Of a stretch of 64,000 nucleotides of DNA, positions 1-9,546 are shown piece after piece. Source of the DNA: Rhodothermia bacterium (GTDB lineage: Bacteria; Bacteroidota; Rhodothermia; Rhodothermales; UBA2364); NCBI GenBank assembly GCA_017303715.1, contig JAFLBZ010000001.1:1-64000 (forward strand), written 5' to 3'. The notes under the pieces were generated by a model. It searched no databases and was not told the origin of the DNA. It saw only the letters and a list, made by a program, of their open reading frames with translations. The stretch's first letter is position 1. The number at the start of each line of letters is the position of its first letter. Made by a program: the position numbers and the translations under genes.

Positions 1-465
1 TTGGCAATAATCATGGATTTACTGATTTAATGCTTTGATAAAATTAATTAATTTTGCAAATTGTTTTTTCGAACTGTTAATTTATTTCGTGAAACGCTTT
101 AGTTGCATAGAAAACTTGGTTTCATCCGCTTTTTCATTATCGTACTCCTATAAAAATCGGCGAGGAATTATTCTTGGATCTACCGTACACCAGTAACGGA
201 GACCAGTAGAAGGTGCTGAAGGTTTATACAGATTTTCTTAATACAATTTAAGACTTTGTAATATAAGAGGGCAAATTTATTAGGGACTGTTTTTGGGCAA
301 GTAATTCTGAATTTTGGCTTGGGGTTACTCTAGTAGCCGCCAAGATGAGCGGGCGAAGCATACTCAGATAGCTTCTCGGAATCCCAGTGTATTTCGCAGC
401 AGTATTTGGGCCACCAGAAGAAGATCATTCATTAAAAAAAACATAAAGACTAAACCAGATTGGTT
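1..465. other. AT-rich intergenic region at the left edge
   Basis: No reading frame in this stretch looks like a gene, and I see no tRNA or clear terminator. It lies downstream of the CotH-type gene, which ends at 466 on the minus strand. A small inverted repeat (AAACCA, GAT, TGGTTT; 452-466) overlaps that stop codon, but the nearest U-run on the transcript lies 11 nt further on, so it is a weak terminator candidate. Confidence 0.5.
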
Positions 466-2979
466 TTAACGCCGGATAACCCACTTTATCGTTCGGAATT
501 GTTGATTTACCTCAACCCGAACAAGGTACACTCCTGAAGACAGCCGTTCCACTGGCAGACGAAAAACTTGTATTTGCTCGTTTGAGGGGCGATCCACCAC
601 CTTATAGACCTCGCGCCCCAACAGATCAAACACCGAGACTTTTAAGTGGCCACTTGGTATGCCAGCTATGCGAAGTTCCCCGTATTCTTTTGCCGGATTT
701 GGGAAAAGGGCTATGCTTAGCGGTTTGGGGACGGCCTCGGCCTCGTTCTTTACGCCAATCCTACGGAAGGTGGCTTGAAGACCGGACTCTCCAATAAGCG
801 TAATGGTCAGCGTATCCGATTTTGAATATGAAGAGCCAGACCATCCTGCAAATTCAAATCCTTGTGCGGGAATGGCTTTTAACCTTAAGGGCACGTCTTT
901 AAAAAACAACATCCGATGCGAACCGTTGGGCATTCTTACCCCTTGAATGTTTACCCGTCCACCAAACGTATTTTCGGGCGAGGTAACGGTTAAGTTTAGA
1001 CCAACCGAGGTCTCCAAGCCAAATTTTGCTTGGTAGAAACTCCGTATCGCATCCGGCCTCTTTTGAGCAAAATCCCGCATCACTTGTATGGCATCGTCCC
1101 ATGTTTTATAAAAAGATAGGCTCTTATCCCAACGTGCTTTGTGACGGGCAATTTCTGGCGATAGCAAAGTTTTGATACTGTCTATGGTTTGCAACACATG
1201 ATCAGTTGAAAAAGTGGTATTGAGGTGTGCAGCCATACGTTGGATAAAATCCTCTTTAAATCTATTGTTTTCCAATAATTTACGTAAAAGAAAAGTGGAC
1301 CAAGGTGGATTGTATTCAGCCGAGCTTGCGGGATCGGTAGCCCAGTTTAAGGTATTGCTGTTGTACATGCCATTGCTGTTTCCTCCGAAGCCAAAATCCA
1401 AGTCATAAATAAACCAGCGCCATTTTCCATTGGGCGTTGCAGACCGCCAATAAGAGAGGTTATGCCCCGGCCAATCGCCATTTGCCACAAAAATCTCGGA
1501 CGTTGTGTAATCCAAATAATTCTCCAAATCAATTTGCTTTCCAACATAGGTCAGTGCTGTCGGTGTGCGTATATCATTTTTTGATAGCCAATCTGTTAGG
1601 GCTTTATAATGGTTGAAGTTCCCATTTTTGACCGTCCCATTCCCCTCTATGACCTCCAAAGCATCTTTATCCACACCATGATGTGCGGCTAAATAGGATT
1701 CGTTTTGCTTTTCGCGCAGATTGTGAATGCCCCAAAAAGCACCGTTTAGAAACATCAAAGCCGGACGATAAGCCATTACGTCTAACGTCGTGTTTTTTCC
1801 GATTAACGTGTGCATCAATTCGTCACGGAACATGGTTCGCCACCAATCTTGCCCGCCGCTTCTCAGCAAAAGATTGTTGTAGGAATCGAAAGGCAGTTGC
1901 GGGAAAATGTTGTATTTGATTCTGGAAGGCCCATATTGGCTACGTGCATATAAAGCCAAACCTTTCTGTGGATAAATTCGTGAGCAACCACCATAAATCT
2001 GTATGCCCATGTCTTGTGCAAAACCCACCGTTCCATTCGGTTCAAAGAAAGAGACATGCACGGGCCGTTCCCAGTCTTGGTTCCAGTTCACGGGCTTAGA
2101 CGAGCAATTCCCCGTCTTGCCATTGGTTCCCTCCACATAAATTCCTGTGATGTTGTCAAAAAAGTTATTGGGGTCTGTGACAATGGAGACGATGGGCAAG
2201 CTTGCTTTTTCACCGATAAAGTAAGAATGGGTAAGGACTTCACTTTCTTGGTAATCTGGATGAAAAACAGCAGCCCGTAATGCCGTGTTTGCACCAATAG
2301 TTAATGGCTTGGTATAGATGGGTGAGACCGAAGTAGGTGGTGATCCATCGGTTGTGTAATGGATCGAGGCTTTCTCAATAGACGTACTTAAAACAACAAC
2401 TTGTGGCGAATTATACAACCCACCTTCAAGGTTTGCAAGTGGTTTTGGAGCCTTCCCCAGAACACCCTTTTCAGGATTTGAGATACCGGGAGATGTAGGT
2501 GCTAAATACGTCCAGCCTCCCCTTCCATCTGGGGAACGTCCCCAAGAAATATCCGAACTTTGTTTGGGGAACGACAAAGAATCCAGCACCAAGCCTGAAC
2601 GATCATACAAACCAAGGTATTCTCCATCTGCGGATAGCTTGAAATTGGTGTGTACTCCCACATTCTGGTCGTCTGCCCAAAGCAGCAAATACCCATTAGA
2701 AGGAATAAAGGTATTTTCTGGAATGGCCCATTTTTGGGTCATTTTCCGATCGTCCGAAAGGAAAAATCCACCCACATTCACAGGAAAGCCGTTTAGGTTT
2801 CGGACTTCTACCCAATCACTTTTTTGTCGAAAATCTGGATCCGATATGCCTTGAACATTAGAAGCCAATAGCTCATTCAGCACCACTTGCGCCGCAACAG
2901 CGTTCCAAATGTTCGTACACAAATACAAATAAACCAGAAAACTACAGAAAACAACCTTTCGTTTTTGACACATAACCAT
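466..2979 (-). CDS. Secreted CotH-domain protein with lamin-tail, chitobiase-like and T9SS sorting domains
   Basis: The frame is open to 3087, but the start at 2979 (or ATG 2973) gives a clean signal peptide ending in ...NAVAA/Q, so I place the start there; ATG 3048 is the other candidate. Counting from the open frame, residues 68-205 form a lamin-tail domain (VVLNELLASN, then SDWVEVRN). Residues about 228-292 resemble the chitobiase/beta-hexosaminidase C-terminal module (IHYTTDGSPPT). Residues about 296-640 are CotH, an atypical protein-kinase-like fold, with the acidic motif YDLDFGFG at 561-568. The last 80 residues are a T9SS type A sorting domain (FPNPAKEYG ... SGVYLVRV), so the protein is expected to be exported by the type IX system encoded 8 kb away. 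It is the last gene of a minus-strand run. The CotH substrate is unknown. Confidence 0.85.
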   Translation of the reverse strand: MVMCQKRKVVFCSFLVYLYLCTNIWNAVAAQVVLNELLASNVQGISDPDFRQKSDWVEVRNLNGFPVNVGGFFLSDDRKMTQKWAIPENTFIPSNGYLLLWADDQNVGVHTNFKLSADGEYLGLYDRSGLVLDSLSFPKQSSDISWGRSPDGRGGWTYLAPTSPGISNPEKGVLGKAPKPLANLEGGLYNSPQVVVLSTSIEKASIHYTTDGSPPTSVSPIYTKPLTIGANTALRAAVFHPDYQESEVLTHSYFIGEKASLPIVSIVTDPNNFFDNITGIYVEGTNGKTGNCSSKPVNWNQDWERPVHVSFFEPNGTVGFAQDMGIQIYGGCSRIYPQKGLALYARSQYGPSRIKYNIFPQLPFDSYNNLLLRSGGQDWWRTMFRDELMHTLIGKNTTLDVMAYRPALMFLNGAFWGIHNLREKQNESYLAAHHGVDKDALEVIEGNGTVKNGNFNHYKALTDWLSKNDIRTPTALTYVGKQIDLENYLDYTTSEIFVANGDWPGHNLSYWRSATPNGKWRWFIYDLDFGFGGNSNGMYNSNTLNWATDPASSAEYNPPWSTFLLRKLLENNRFKEDFIQRMAAHLNTTFSTDHVLQTIDSIKTLLSPEIARHKARWDKSLSFYKTWDDAIQVMRDFAQKRPDAIRSFYQAKFGLETSVGLNLTVTSPENTFGGRVNIQGVRMPNGSHRMLFFKDVPLRLKAIPAQGFEFAGWSGSSYSKSDTLTITLIGESGLQATFRRIGVKNEAEAVPKPLSIALFPNPAKEYGELRIAGIPSGHLKVSVFDLLGREVYKVVDRPSNEQIQVFRLPVERLSSGVYLVRVEVNQQFRTIKWVIRR

Positions 2980-3080
2980 TGAGATATTTTTCCATAACGC
3001 ACGAAAGGGTTGGCAAACAAACTCCCTCCACCTATAGCGTTTATTCATAATTATATAGTGCATTAATTCCCATGTAGGGA

Positions 3081-3395
3081 TTACCAATCCCCCTGAATTT
3101 CTGGCGGGTACATTTTACGATAAACCAACTTTTCGCGGAGTTTGTCCAGAATTAAATTGGCGAGCAAGATAGGGATTTCATCCTTCGGTGCGAAACCTAA
3201 AATCCGCTTTGCATCTCCTTCCCGCACATCTACGCGATATAAAACACCGAGTAATTCCTCGAAGCGATGGTCTAATAACCACGAGATCCGAACAGCTAAG
3301 GTATTTCTAAGTTTTGTCGCATCCCATAGTTCCTCCGACGCAACCAAATCAAACTGCTGGGCTGCCATTTGCGCCAATTTAGTCGAGGTGTTCAT
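3081..3395 (-). CDS. Conserved-looking hypothetical protein, 104 aa
   Basis: I do not recognise this family. The protein is soluble, mostly helical and charged (repeated L/E/K/R), with no signal peptide or membrane segment and no obvious catalytic motif. Its start overlaps the 3' end of the upstream epimerase gene by 17 nt, and its stop lies next to the earliest possible start of the CotH gene. That tight packing suggests translational coupling in one operon and supports it as a real gene. The reading frame is intact. A function cannot be assigned. Confidence 0.6.
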   Translation of the reverse strand: MNTSTKLAQMAAQQFDLVASEELWDATKLRNTLAVRISWLLDHRFEELLGVLYRVDVREGDAKRILGFAPKDEIPILLANLILDKLREKLVYRKMYPPEIQGDW

Positions 3396-4785
3396 CCAAT
3401 GGCCTCCGTGCTTTTTGCCCCAAAAGGTGCTCCAATGCTTCCTTAAGTTGCGGGAATTGGAACGAGAAACTTTGATATTTTAACCGTTGCGGTATCACTT
3501 TTTGGCTTTGTAAAATGGTTTCTTCGCCCATTTCACCGAATAAAAGGCGGATTATTCCTGCGGGTACTTTAAAAATAGCGGGACGGCGCAAGACTTTTCC
3601 CAAAGTTTTGGAAAAATCGGCATTGGTCTCTGGATTTGGGGACACAACGTTAATTGGCCCGGTCAAGGTATTTTGGTAAAGGGCATGGTAAATGGCGGCA
3701 AGCGCATCATCTAATGCAACCCAACTCATGAACTGGCCTCCTGTGCCCACTGGCCCACCAATCCCCAGTTTGAACGGCAACAAGAGTTTTTTTAATGCCC
3801 CCCCTTTCATGGACAAAACAACCCCAAAACGGGTATAGACCACGCGAATCCCAACCTTTTTAAGGGGATCTGAGGCTGCTTCCCACTCTCGTACCACTTC
3901 CGCCAAGAACCCGCTCCCTGCCTTGGTTTGCTCGGTTGCGGGACGGTCGTGCGTTTCACCATAAAGCCCAATAGCAGATGCAGCGATAAATACCTCTGGC
4001 TTTTTTCTCAACTTAGACACCGTTTGGGTAAGCATGTGGGTCATCTCGGTACGGCTTTTTAGGATCCGTTCTTTTCTCCTTAACGTCCACCGTTTGCCCA
4101 CATTTTCCCCCGCAAGATGGATGATCGCGTCCATGCCTTCGATCTGAAATTCATTGATGAAGTGCGTTTCTGGGTTGACGTAAACTTCTGTATTTTTTTG
4201 AGATGGGGACCGAACCATCCGCAAGACCTCGTGGCCAGCACCGGATAGAAAGGCCACCAATGCTTCGCCAATTAATCCATTGCTGCCACTTACCAAAATT
4301 CGTTTAGGCGCAAGAGGATAGCGGCCAAAAACGGCTAAATCATGGGTCAAAACTCGGTGACGATACGCGAAAGCACGCTCCAACGTCCGTAATACTCCTT
4401 TAAGCATAAACCGATGAGTAAGATCGGAAAGTGGGAGCTTAAATTGTATTTCGTCTTCGAGAAAACAAGCGTCTTCTCCGTCTTCGGTAATTTTATGGAG
4501 GTGTTTCCAATACGCAAAAGGCCCCTTGCGTTGGACGTCTGCGAAAAGATGTCCTTCCTTATAATCCACATGCTCAGCCACCCATTTGCGTTTAAAGGGT
4601 GTACCCGGAATACCCATTTTGATCACCGTTTTTTGGCCATTTTGAATGCCCCCGTGGGTGATCACCCGTGCATCTTGCCAAGGCGGGATCATTCTGTGTA
4701 TGGCACCTTCTCTTTTATGCCAATCAAAGAGGACTTTAGCAGGTACTTCAAAACGGGATTTGTAACGAAAAATGGATGTTTCCAC
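3379..4785 (-). CDS. TIGR01777-family epimerase with N-terminal SRPBCC domain
   Basis: This 468-residue protein joins two modules. Residues 1-150 are an SRPBCC/START-like ligand-binding domain (SIFRYKSRFEVPA ... WFxW-type helix-grip pattern). Residues 160-455 are an extended SDR NAD(P)-binding epimerase with the nucleotide motif GSNGLIGEAL at 167-176 and LAGENVGKRW, which is typical of the YfcH/SDR39U1 (TIGR01777) group; the C-terminal segment matches the DUF1731 tail (VPAGIIRLLFGEMGEE). The substrate of this family is not established. The gene starts 5 nt after the stop of the M48 protease gene and overlaps the next gene by 17 nt, so the three are very likely cotranscribed. Confidence 0.88.
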   Translation of the reverse strand: METSIFRYKSRFEVPAKVLFDWHKREGAIHRMIPPWQDARVITHGGIQNGQKTVIKMGIPGTPFKRKWVAEHVDYKEGHLFADVQRKGPFAYWKHLHKITEDGEDACFLEDEIQFKLPLSDLTHRFMLKGVLRTLERAFAYRHRVLTHDLAVFGRYPLAPKRILVSGSNGLIGEALVAFLSGAGHEVLRMVRSPSQKNTEVYVNPETHFINEFQIEGMDAIIHLAGENVGKRWTLRRKERILKSRTEMTHMLTQTVSKLRKKPEVFIAASAIGLYGETHDRPATEQTKAGSGFLAEVVREWEAASDPLKKVGIRVVYTRFGVVLSMKGGALKKLLLPFKLGIGGPVGTGGQFMSWVALDDALAAIYHALYQNTLTGPINVVSPNPETNADFSKTLGKVLRRPAIFKVPAGIIRLLFGEMGEETILQSQKVIPQRLKYQSFSFQFPQLKEALEHLLGQKARRPLDEHLD

Positions 4786-4790
4786 GCGGT

Positions 4791-6041
4791 TTATGGTTTT
4801 GGTTTTATCACCCGATCCATCGCTGCCAATCTTTGAAGAAGCGGTGGATGAGAGTAGTTCAAAAATACAAAAAGTGGGTGCGGGAAGAGGTTTGAAAGAT
4901 GCTTTACCGACATTTTTTTCAAGGCTTCACCCAGAGCTTGTGGTTCTGGTGCGGTCTCAAGAGCAAAGGCATCAGCCTCGAACTCATGCTTCCTTGAAAC
5001 ATAATTGCCCAACAAACCCAATACAAGCTGAATCGGGGAAAAAAGCATCGCAAAAAATACCAATCCGGCGTGAACACTGATTTGCGCTATACCAAAGGTG
5101 GTGTACAAGGGGGCTAAGTTCAAACAAAGAGACATTATATAAAGATAAGCCCCTACTTCTAAAAACCCCGTAATCATGTTTTTTGTTAAATGACGCAATT
5201 TGTAATGACCTACTTCGTGCGCAACAATAGCCGTAAGTTCCGGAACAGTATGGTCTGCGATTAAGGTATCAAAAAGGGCGATCCGCCTATTTTTACCAAA
5301 ACCCGTAAAAAACGCATTTGCTTTAGATGAACGCCGTGAACCATCCATAACCATCATATTGGCAAGAGGGAACTTTACTTTTTCGGCATAAGAAAGTACC
5401 GAAGTTTTAAGTGGATGGTCATCAGAAAGAGGTTCAAATGTATTAAACAAGGGCATAATCCAAGTAGGCGCTATGTATTGTAAAATCAAAGACAAGGCGG
5501 TCATCGTCAACCAAACATACAGCCACGCCGATGGCCCCATGCCTCCCAGTAACCAAAGGATGAGGGCTAAAACGGGTGTACCTATTATTAAACCCAAAGC
5601 CACACCTTTAATTCGGTCAAGCCAGAATGTGGCAGCCGTTGTTTTGTTAAAGCCGAATTGTTCTTCTACCACAAAAGTATTATACCAAGCAAACGGCAAA
5701 CCCAATAACCCATTAAACAAAGCCAATGCGCCCACGAACAACAAGCCAGTAACCACCTCACCCCAGCCCAAACTACGGGTAACGTGATCTAACCAGCCAA
5801 ATCCGTCCATGAACCAAAACAGCAGCATGGCGAGTAGGCCCAAACCGCTTTGGAAAATACTTAGTTGTGTATTCTTGTGTAGATACGTTTGCGACTTTAC
5901 ATAGGCCGTCTCGTCATACAAATTCGCAATCGAAGCAGGAATCTCTGCCTTAACTGCTGACATATTTAACCACTTCGCAATGGTTTCTAAGCAAAACGAG
6001 AAAATCAAGGCCCCTAAAATGGCCCATCCAAATTCATTCAT
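4791..6041 (-). CDS. Ste24-like M48 family zinc metallopeptidase (CAAX prenyl protease 1 type)
   Basis: A multi-spanning membrane protease. In the frame open to 6152 the zinc motif HEVGH is at residues 312-316 and the third ligand Glu is in the E-A-D-x-F-A motif at 392. An N-terminal M48_N-type domain with several hydrophobic helices precedes it (for example WFMDGFGW and WLDRIKG). I chose ATG 6041 because it gives 416 residues, the usual length for Ste24 homologues; the upstream 37 residues (from 6152) look non-conserved. The family cleaves prenylated proteins in eukaryotes and is thought to act in membrane protein quality control in bacteria. It heads the minus-strand run with the epimerase 5 nt behind it. 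Confidence 0.87.
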   Translation of the reverse strand: MNEFGWAILGALIFSFCLETIAKWLNMSAVKAEIPASIANLYDETAYVKSQTYLHKNTQLSIFQSGLGLLAMLLFWFMDGFGWLDHVTRSLGWGEVVTGLLFVGALALFNGLLGLPFAWYNTFVVEEQFGFNKTTAATFWLDRIKGVALGLIIGTPVLALILWLLGGMGPSAWLYVWLTMTALSLILQYIAPTWIMPLFNTFEPLSDDHPLKTSVLSYAEKVKFPLANMMVMDGSRRSSKANAFFTGFGKNRRIALFDTLIADHTVPELTAIVAHEVGHYKLRHLTKNMITGFLEVGAYLYIMSLCLNLAPLYTTFGIAQISVHAGLVFFAMLFSPIQLVLGLLGNYVSRKHEFEADAFALETAPEPQALGEALKKMSVKHLSNLFPHPLFVFLNYSHPPLLQRLAAMDRVIKPKP

Positions 6042-6189
6042 ATACCCAAAAGATTGAGAAGTCCCGATTGGTCGTGCAAGCCTGCACAACATTTGCATTA
6101 TCAAACAATCACCTTTGCCGATTGGTTTCATGAAAGGGTTTTCATAATTCACAGATTGTCTTATATTTCATTAACCTAACCTCAAACCC

Positions 6190-7992
6190 ATGACGTCCCC
6201 CATACGCATCCGCTATATTGATGGCCGAAGGCTTCGCCGCTGTACGCTTGCAGCAGCAAATAGGTTGATAGGTCGGCAGCAGGCACTAAACGACATAAAT
6301 GTCTTTCCCGTACCCGATGGCGATACGGGAACAAACATGGCGTTTACCATGCGAGGCGTTTTTGAACGGCTCAGGTCACTCTCCAGCCATACCATTGCCG
6401 AGATAAGTGAGGGAATTGCAGACGCGGCTCTTTTGGGTGCAAGGGGGAATTCAGGTGCTATTCTTGCACAATTTTTCCAAGGCATTTCCCACGAATTACA
6501 AGGCAAACTCCATAGCACCACCGAAGAGTTTGCACATGCCATTGCACGAGGAGCCGTATGGGCACGTGAAGCCGTTTCCGACCCCAAAGAAGGCACGATT
6601 CTCACGGTTATGCAAGATTGGGCAAATTTTATCGTGCAGAATGCCCCCAAAAAAACGGACTTCTTGGAATTGTTTGAAGTTGGGGTGGAACGTGCCCGCG
6701 AATCGCTTAAACACACTACCGAACAGCTCGCGGAACTCACAAAGGCCGGTGTGGTAGATGCAGGGGCGCAAGGCTTCGTATTTTTATTAGAAGGCGCGCT
6801 TGACTATATGAAGCATGGCAGAATTGACCGAGAGTTGGAGTTGCCCGCACAAGATGACCTCCCCTCAGAAGCACATGTAGCGCATGATACCCAAGAAATC
6901 ACGTTCCGGTATTGTACAGAATGTTTGGTACAAGGTGAGGATTTAGACCCCGCTATCGCAAAACAACTACTGAACAATCTTGGAGACTCCTTAGTGGTGG
7001 CTGGAGGCAAACGAAAAATGCGCATCCACATCCATACCGATACCCCCATTAAGGTATTTGATGCGCTAGAAACTATAGGAACCGTGAGCCATCAGAAGGC
7101 GGACGATATGCGGATTCAAGCCCGCGATGCTTTCGGAACCGAAACGGCGGCATTGGCCTTGGTGGTGGATAGTGCGTGTGACTTACCTCCGGAATTGATG
7201 GAGCAGTATAATATCCATGTGGTTCCTGTTCGACTGAGTTTCGGAGAAAAAGAGTATATAGATGGCGTGACCATAGATGCAGAAACCTTTTTCCGTAAAT
7301 TACAAACCGATCCACATCATCCCCGAACCTCACAACCCTCTCCGGCAGATTTTGAGCGGGTGTATGCCCATGTTATGTCGCATTACGATGCCGCCATATC
7401 GCTACATATCCCAGAAATGTATAGTGGAACCATGCAATCTGCACGAAGAGCCGCTCAACGTTTTGGTGGCCGGATTGACGTTGTAGATGCGGAAGCCGTC
7501 TCGATAGCAACCGGATTATTGGCGCTAAATACCGCACGGAGAATCCAGCGCGGCTTATCGAGAAGCGAGGTTCTTGCCGCACTCCAGAAAGACGTTCAAC
7601 AATTAGAAGTTTATGTTGCCCTCCCCACAGTCGAGTTTTTGATCAAAGGGGGAAGGGTGAGCCAACTTAAAGGTCTCTTTAGTCGGCTGTTCAATCTTAG
7701 ACCCGTAATTAACTTTGGTGAAAAGGGAAAAATCAGTGCTGTTGGTAAAGCAATTGGCGGACAAGATGTGTATCTTCAGTTATTAAAAGTGGTGGCTAAG
7801 CAAGTTGGCCCTCAAAAAGGACTTATGATGGCTGTTGGACATGCAGCAGCCCCCACAAAGTGTAACGAAGTCATCGAACATTTAAAACAAAAATATGAAC
7901 CGGCGGCGTGTTTCAGCGTTCCACTTTCGCCAGCGCTTTCCATTCATGGCGGCCCGGGACTTATTGGCATTGCCTTTCTCCCGCCTGCGTAA
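6190..7992 (+). CDS. DAK2-DegV fusion protein (FakA-like kinase fused to FakB-like fatty acid-binding domain)
   Basis: Residues 1-205 form a DAK2/DhaL-like ATP-binding domain with the Mg/ATP motif NVFPVPDGDTGTNM at 37-50 and GARGNSGAI at 83-91. Residues about 237-312 match the middle domain of FakA (RYCTECLVQG ... RIHIHTDTP). Residues 322-600 form a complete DegV/FakB domain (VVDSACDLP at 325-333, RTSQPSPADF at 379-388). In Firmicutes, separate FakA and FakB proteins phosphorylate exogenous fatty acids to acyl-phosphate; here both halves sit in one 600-residue chain. The plsY gene, whose product uses acyl-phosphate, starts 24 nt downstream. Role in fatty acid incorporation is inferred from family and context. 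The start ATG directly follows a short divergent spacer. Confidence 0.88.
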   Translation: MTSPIRIRYIDGRRLRRCTLAAANRLIGRQQALNDINVFPVPDGDTGTNMAFTMRGVFERLRSLSSHTIAEISEGIADAALLGARGNSGAILAQFFQGISHELQGKLHSTTEEFAHAIARGAVWAREAVSDPKEGTILTVMQDWANFIVQNAPKKTDFLELFEVGVERARESLKHTTEQLAELTKAGVVDAGAQGFVFLLEGALDYMKHGRIDRELELPAQDDLPSEAHVAHDTQEITFRYCTECLVQGEDLDPAIAKQLLNNLGDSLVVAGGKRKMRIHIHTDTPIKVFDALETIGTVSHQKADDMRIQARDAFGTETAALALVVDSACDLPPELMEQYNIHVVPVRLSFGEKEYIDGVTIDAETFFRKLQTDPHHPRTSQPSPADFERVYAHVMSHYDAAISLHIPEMYSGTMQSARRAAQRFGGRIDVVDAEAVSIATGLLALNTARRIQRGLSRSEVLAALQKDVQQLEVYVALPTVEFLIKGGRVSQLKGLFSRLFNLRPVINFGEKGKISAVGKAIGGQDVYLQLLKVVAKQVGPQKGLMMAVGHAAAPTKCNEVIEHLKQKYEPAACFSVPLSPALSIHGGPGLIGIAFLPPA

Positions 7993-8016
7993 ATCATTCA
8001 CCAAAACCCAATATTC

Positions 8017-8658
8017 ATGTTATCCTTAATCCTTATTCTGACGTTGAGTTATTTGGTCGGTTCCATCCCAACCAGTATTGTGGTGAGTAAACTATTTAAA
8101 GGGATAGACATTCGAGAACATGGAAGTGGTAATGCTGGCGGAACCAATACCTTCCGTATTCTGGGTCGTAATGCCGCACTCATTGTGGTTGTGGTAGATG
8201 TATTAAAAGGATTGGTGGCGGCGTTGTTTATTTCACAAATACGTATCGGAAATGAACCACTTCCTATCTCAGAAAAATACAATGCGATTATGTATATGGC
8301 TGGATTGGCGGCGGTTATGGGGCATATTTGGACGATTTTTGCGGGATTTCGGGGTGGGAAGGGCGTCGCAACCGGTATGGGAATGGTACTCGGCACGTTA
8401 CCCGGAGGTGCTTTGATCGGCCTCCCGGTCTTTATTGCGATTGTGTGGCTAACGGGCTATGTTTCTCTTAGCTCCATTTTATCTGCATTGGCCATTCCAT
8501 TTGCCTTTGTGATTATGGACGAAACCGGAATTTATAATTTCTCTCCGGTGGCCATTTGGTTTACCATTGGATTGTCCCTATTGATTGTATTTGCACATCG
8601 TACCAACATTAAAAGGCTCTTCGAGGGTTCTGAAAGCAGTTTTAAGAAGAAGTCCTAA
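8017..8658 (+). CDS. plsY: Acyl-phosphate:glycerol-3-phosphate acyltransferase PlsY
   Basis: This 213-residue integral membrane protein has the three PlsY signatures: the N-terminal GSGNAGGTNTFR loop at about residues 33-44, the phosphate/acyl loop GFRGGKGVATG at about 110-120, and the C-terminal H-R-x-N-I-K-R-L motif. PlsY transfers the acyl group from acyl-phosphate to glycerol-3-phosphate, the first committed step of phospholipid synthesis, at the inner membrane. Length and about six hydrophobic segments fit the family. It follows the DAK2-DegV gene by 24 nt and is closed by a rho-independent terminator at 8688-8711, so the two genes probably form one transcript that makes and then uses acyl-phosphate. 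Confidence 0.95.
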   Translation: MLSLILILTLSYLVGSIPTSIVVSKLFKGIDIREHGSGNAGGTNTFRILGRNAALIVVVVDVLKGLVAALFISQIRIGNEPLPISEKYNAIMYMAGLAAVMGHIWTIFAGFRGGKGVATGMGMVLGTLPGGALIGLPVFIAIVWLTGYVSLSSILSALAIPFAFVIMDETGIYNFSPVAIWFTIGLSLLIVFAHRTNIKRLFEGSESSFKKKS

Positions 8659-8687
8659 TAGTTGTTTACTTAAATTCGTTTAAGGAA

Positions 8688-8711
8688 GGGCACGATTGTT
8701 GCCCTTTTTTT
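8688..8711 (+). terminator. Rho-independent terminator after plsY
   Basis: A GGGCA stem (8688-8692), 7-nt loop and TGCCC (8700-8704) are followed directly by a run of seven T. It lies 30 nt after the plsY stop codon. Confidence 0.8.
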
Positions 8712-8886
8712 GTTTGAACAACTGCCGAAAAGTTTGATTCCCCTGAAACCGTTTCAAGGTTTTAAAGTGGGGAGCAAAAGAGGCTCCAAGCGCTTCATCT
8801 TATAAATTGAGCGTTTAACCGGCATACAAGTAGAAAAACGCCCGTAAATTTACCGAGAAGTTAAACAGGGCGAATCATAAACAGAT

Positions 8887-9546
8887 ATGACACACCTACA
8901 AACCATCCCACTTTTCCCCCTCCCTATGGTTTTATTGCCAACGGAGCAAATTCCGCTTCATATTTTTGAACCCCGTTATAAAGAAATGATCCAATACTGC
9001 CTTGCTACGCAATCCGTTTTCGGGATGGTACTCATGATGGAAAAGGGGATTGCCCAAACGGGGTGCGGCGCAGAAATTATCCGCGACCTAAGATCTTATG
9101 ACGACGGAAAAAGGGACATTTTGGTAGAGGGCAAAGAGACCTTTCGGATTGAACAAATCCGGCGAGATAATACCTACTATACTGCCGATGTTGTTTGGCA
9201 TCCGATAGACCTAAATCCGGCTCCAAATACACTCAAAATGCGGTTTTTGGCTCTTTATGCCAAGTGGATGGAAGTCCTAAACCAAAAATCACACCTACAA
9301 CTCAATGCCGAAGACCATCAACTCTCTTTTGCCGTAGCCCGTACCTTGCCCTTAAAATTAGAACAAAAACAAATTTTATTACAAATTGGTAGTGAAACCG
9401 AGCGGTTGGGTTATTTATCCGGTTATCTTACAAAATCACTACCAGATGCACATGAAATGGCTGAAACCAAACGACTTATCCAGTCTGACGGCCACTTCGA
9501 AGACATCCTCCCAGATTTAGACCTCAACCAAGACGATCAAGACTGA
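8887..9546 (+). CDS. LON substrate-binding (N-terminal) domain protein
   Basis: The 219-residue protein opens with the ATP-dependent protease La N-terminal signature (TIPLFPLPMVLLPTEQIPLHIFEPRY) and FGMVLM, typical of stand-alone LON-substrate-binding proteins of about 200 residues; there is no AAA+ or protease domain. Such proteins are thought to bind polypeptides, but their role is not settled. The stop codon overlaps the start of the next gene in a TGATG arrangement (stop 9544-9546, ATG 9546-9548), implying translational coupling with the MBL-fold hydrolase. The upstream region 8712-8886 carries no other gene. Confidence 0.88.
   Translation: MTHLQTIPLFPLPMVLLPTEQIPLHIFEPRYKEMIQYCLATQSVFGMVLMMEKGIAQTGCGAEIIRDLRSYDDGKRDILVEGKETFRIEQIRRDNTYYTADVVWHPIDLNPAPNTLKMRFLALYAKWMEVLNQKSHLQLNAEDHQLSFAVARTLPLKLEQKQILLQIGSETERLGYLSGYLTKSLPDAHEMAETKRLIQSDGHFEDILPDLDLNQDDQD

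Noticed and set aside
452-466. AAACCA-GAT-TGGTTT hairpin as terminator of the CotH gene
   Set aside because: It overlaps the stop codon and the U-run begins 11 nt after the stem, too far for a standard intrinsic terminator.
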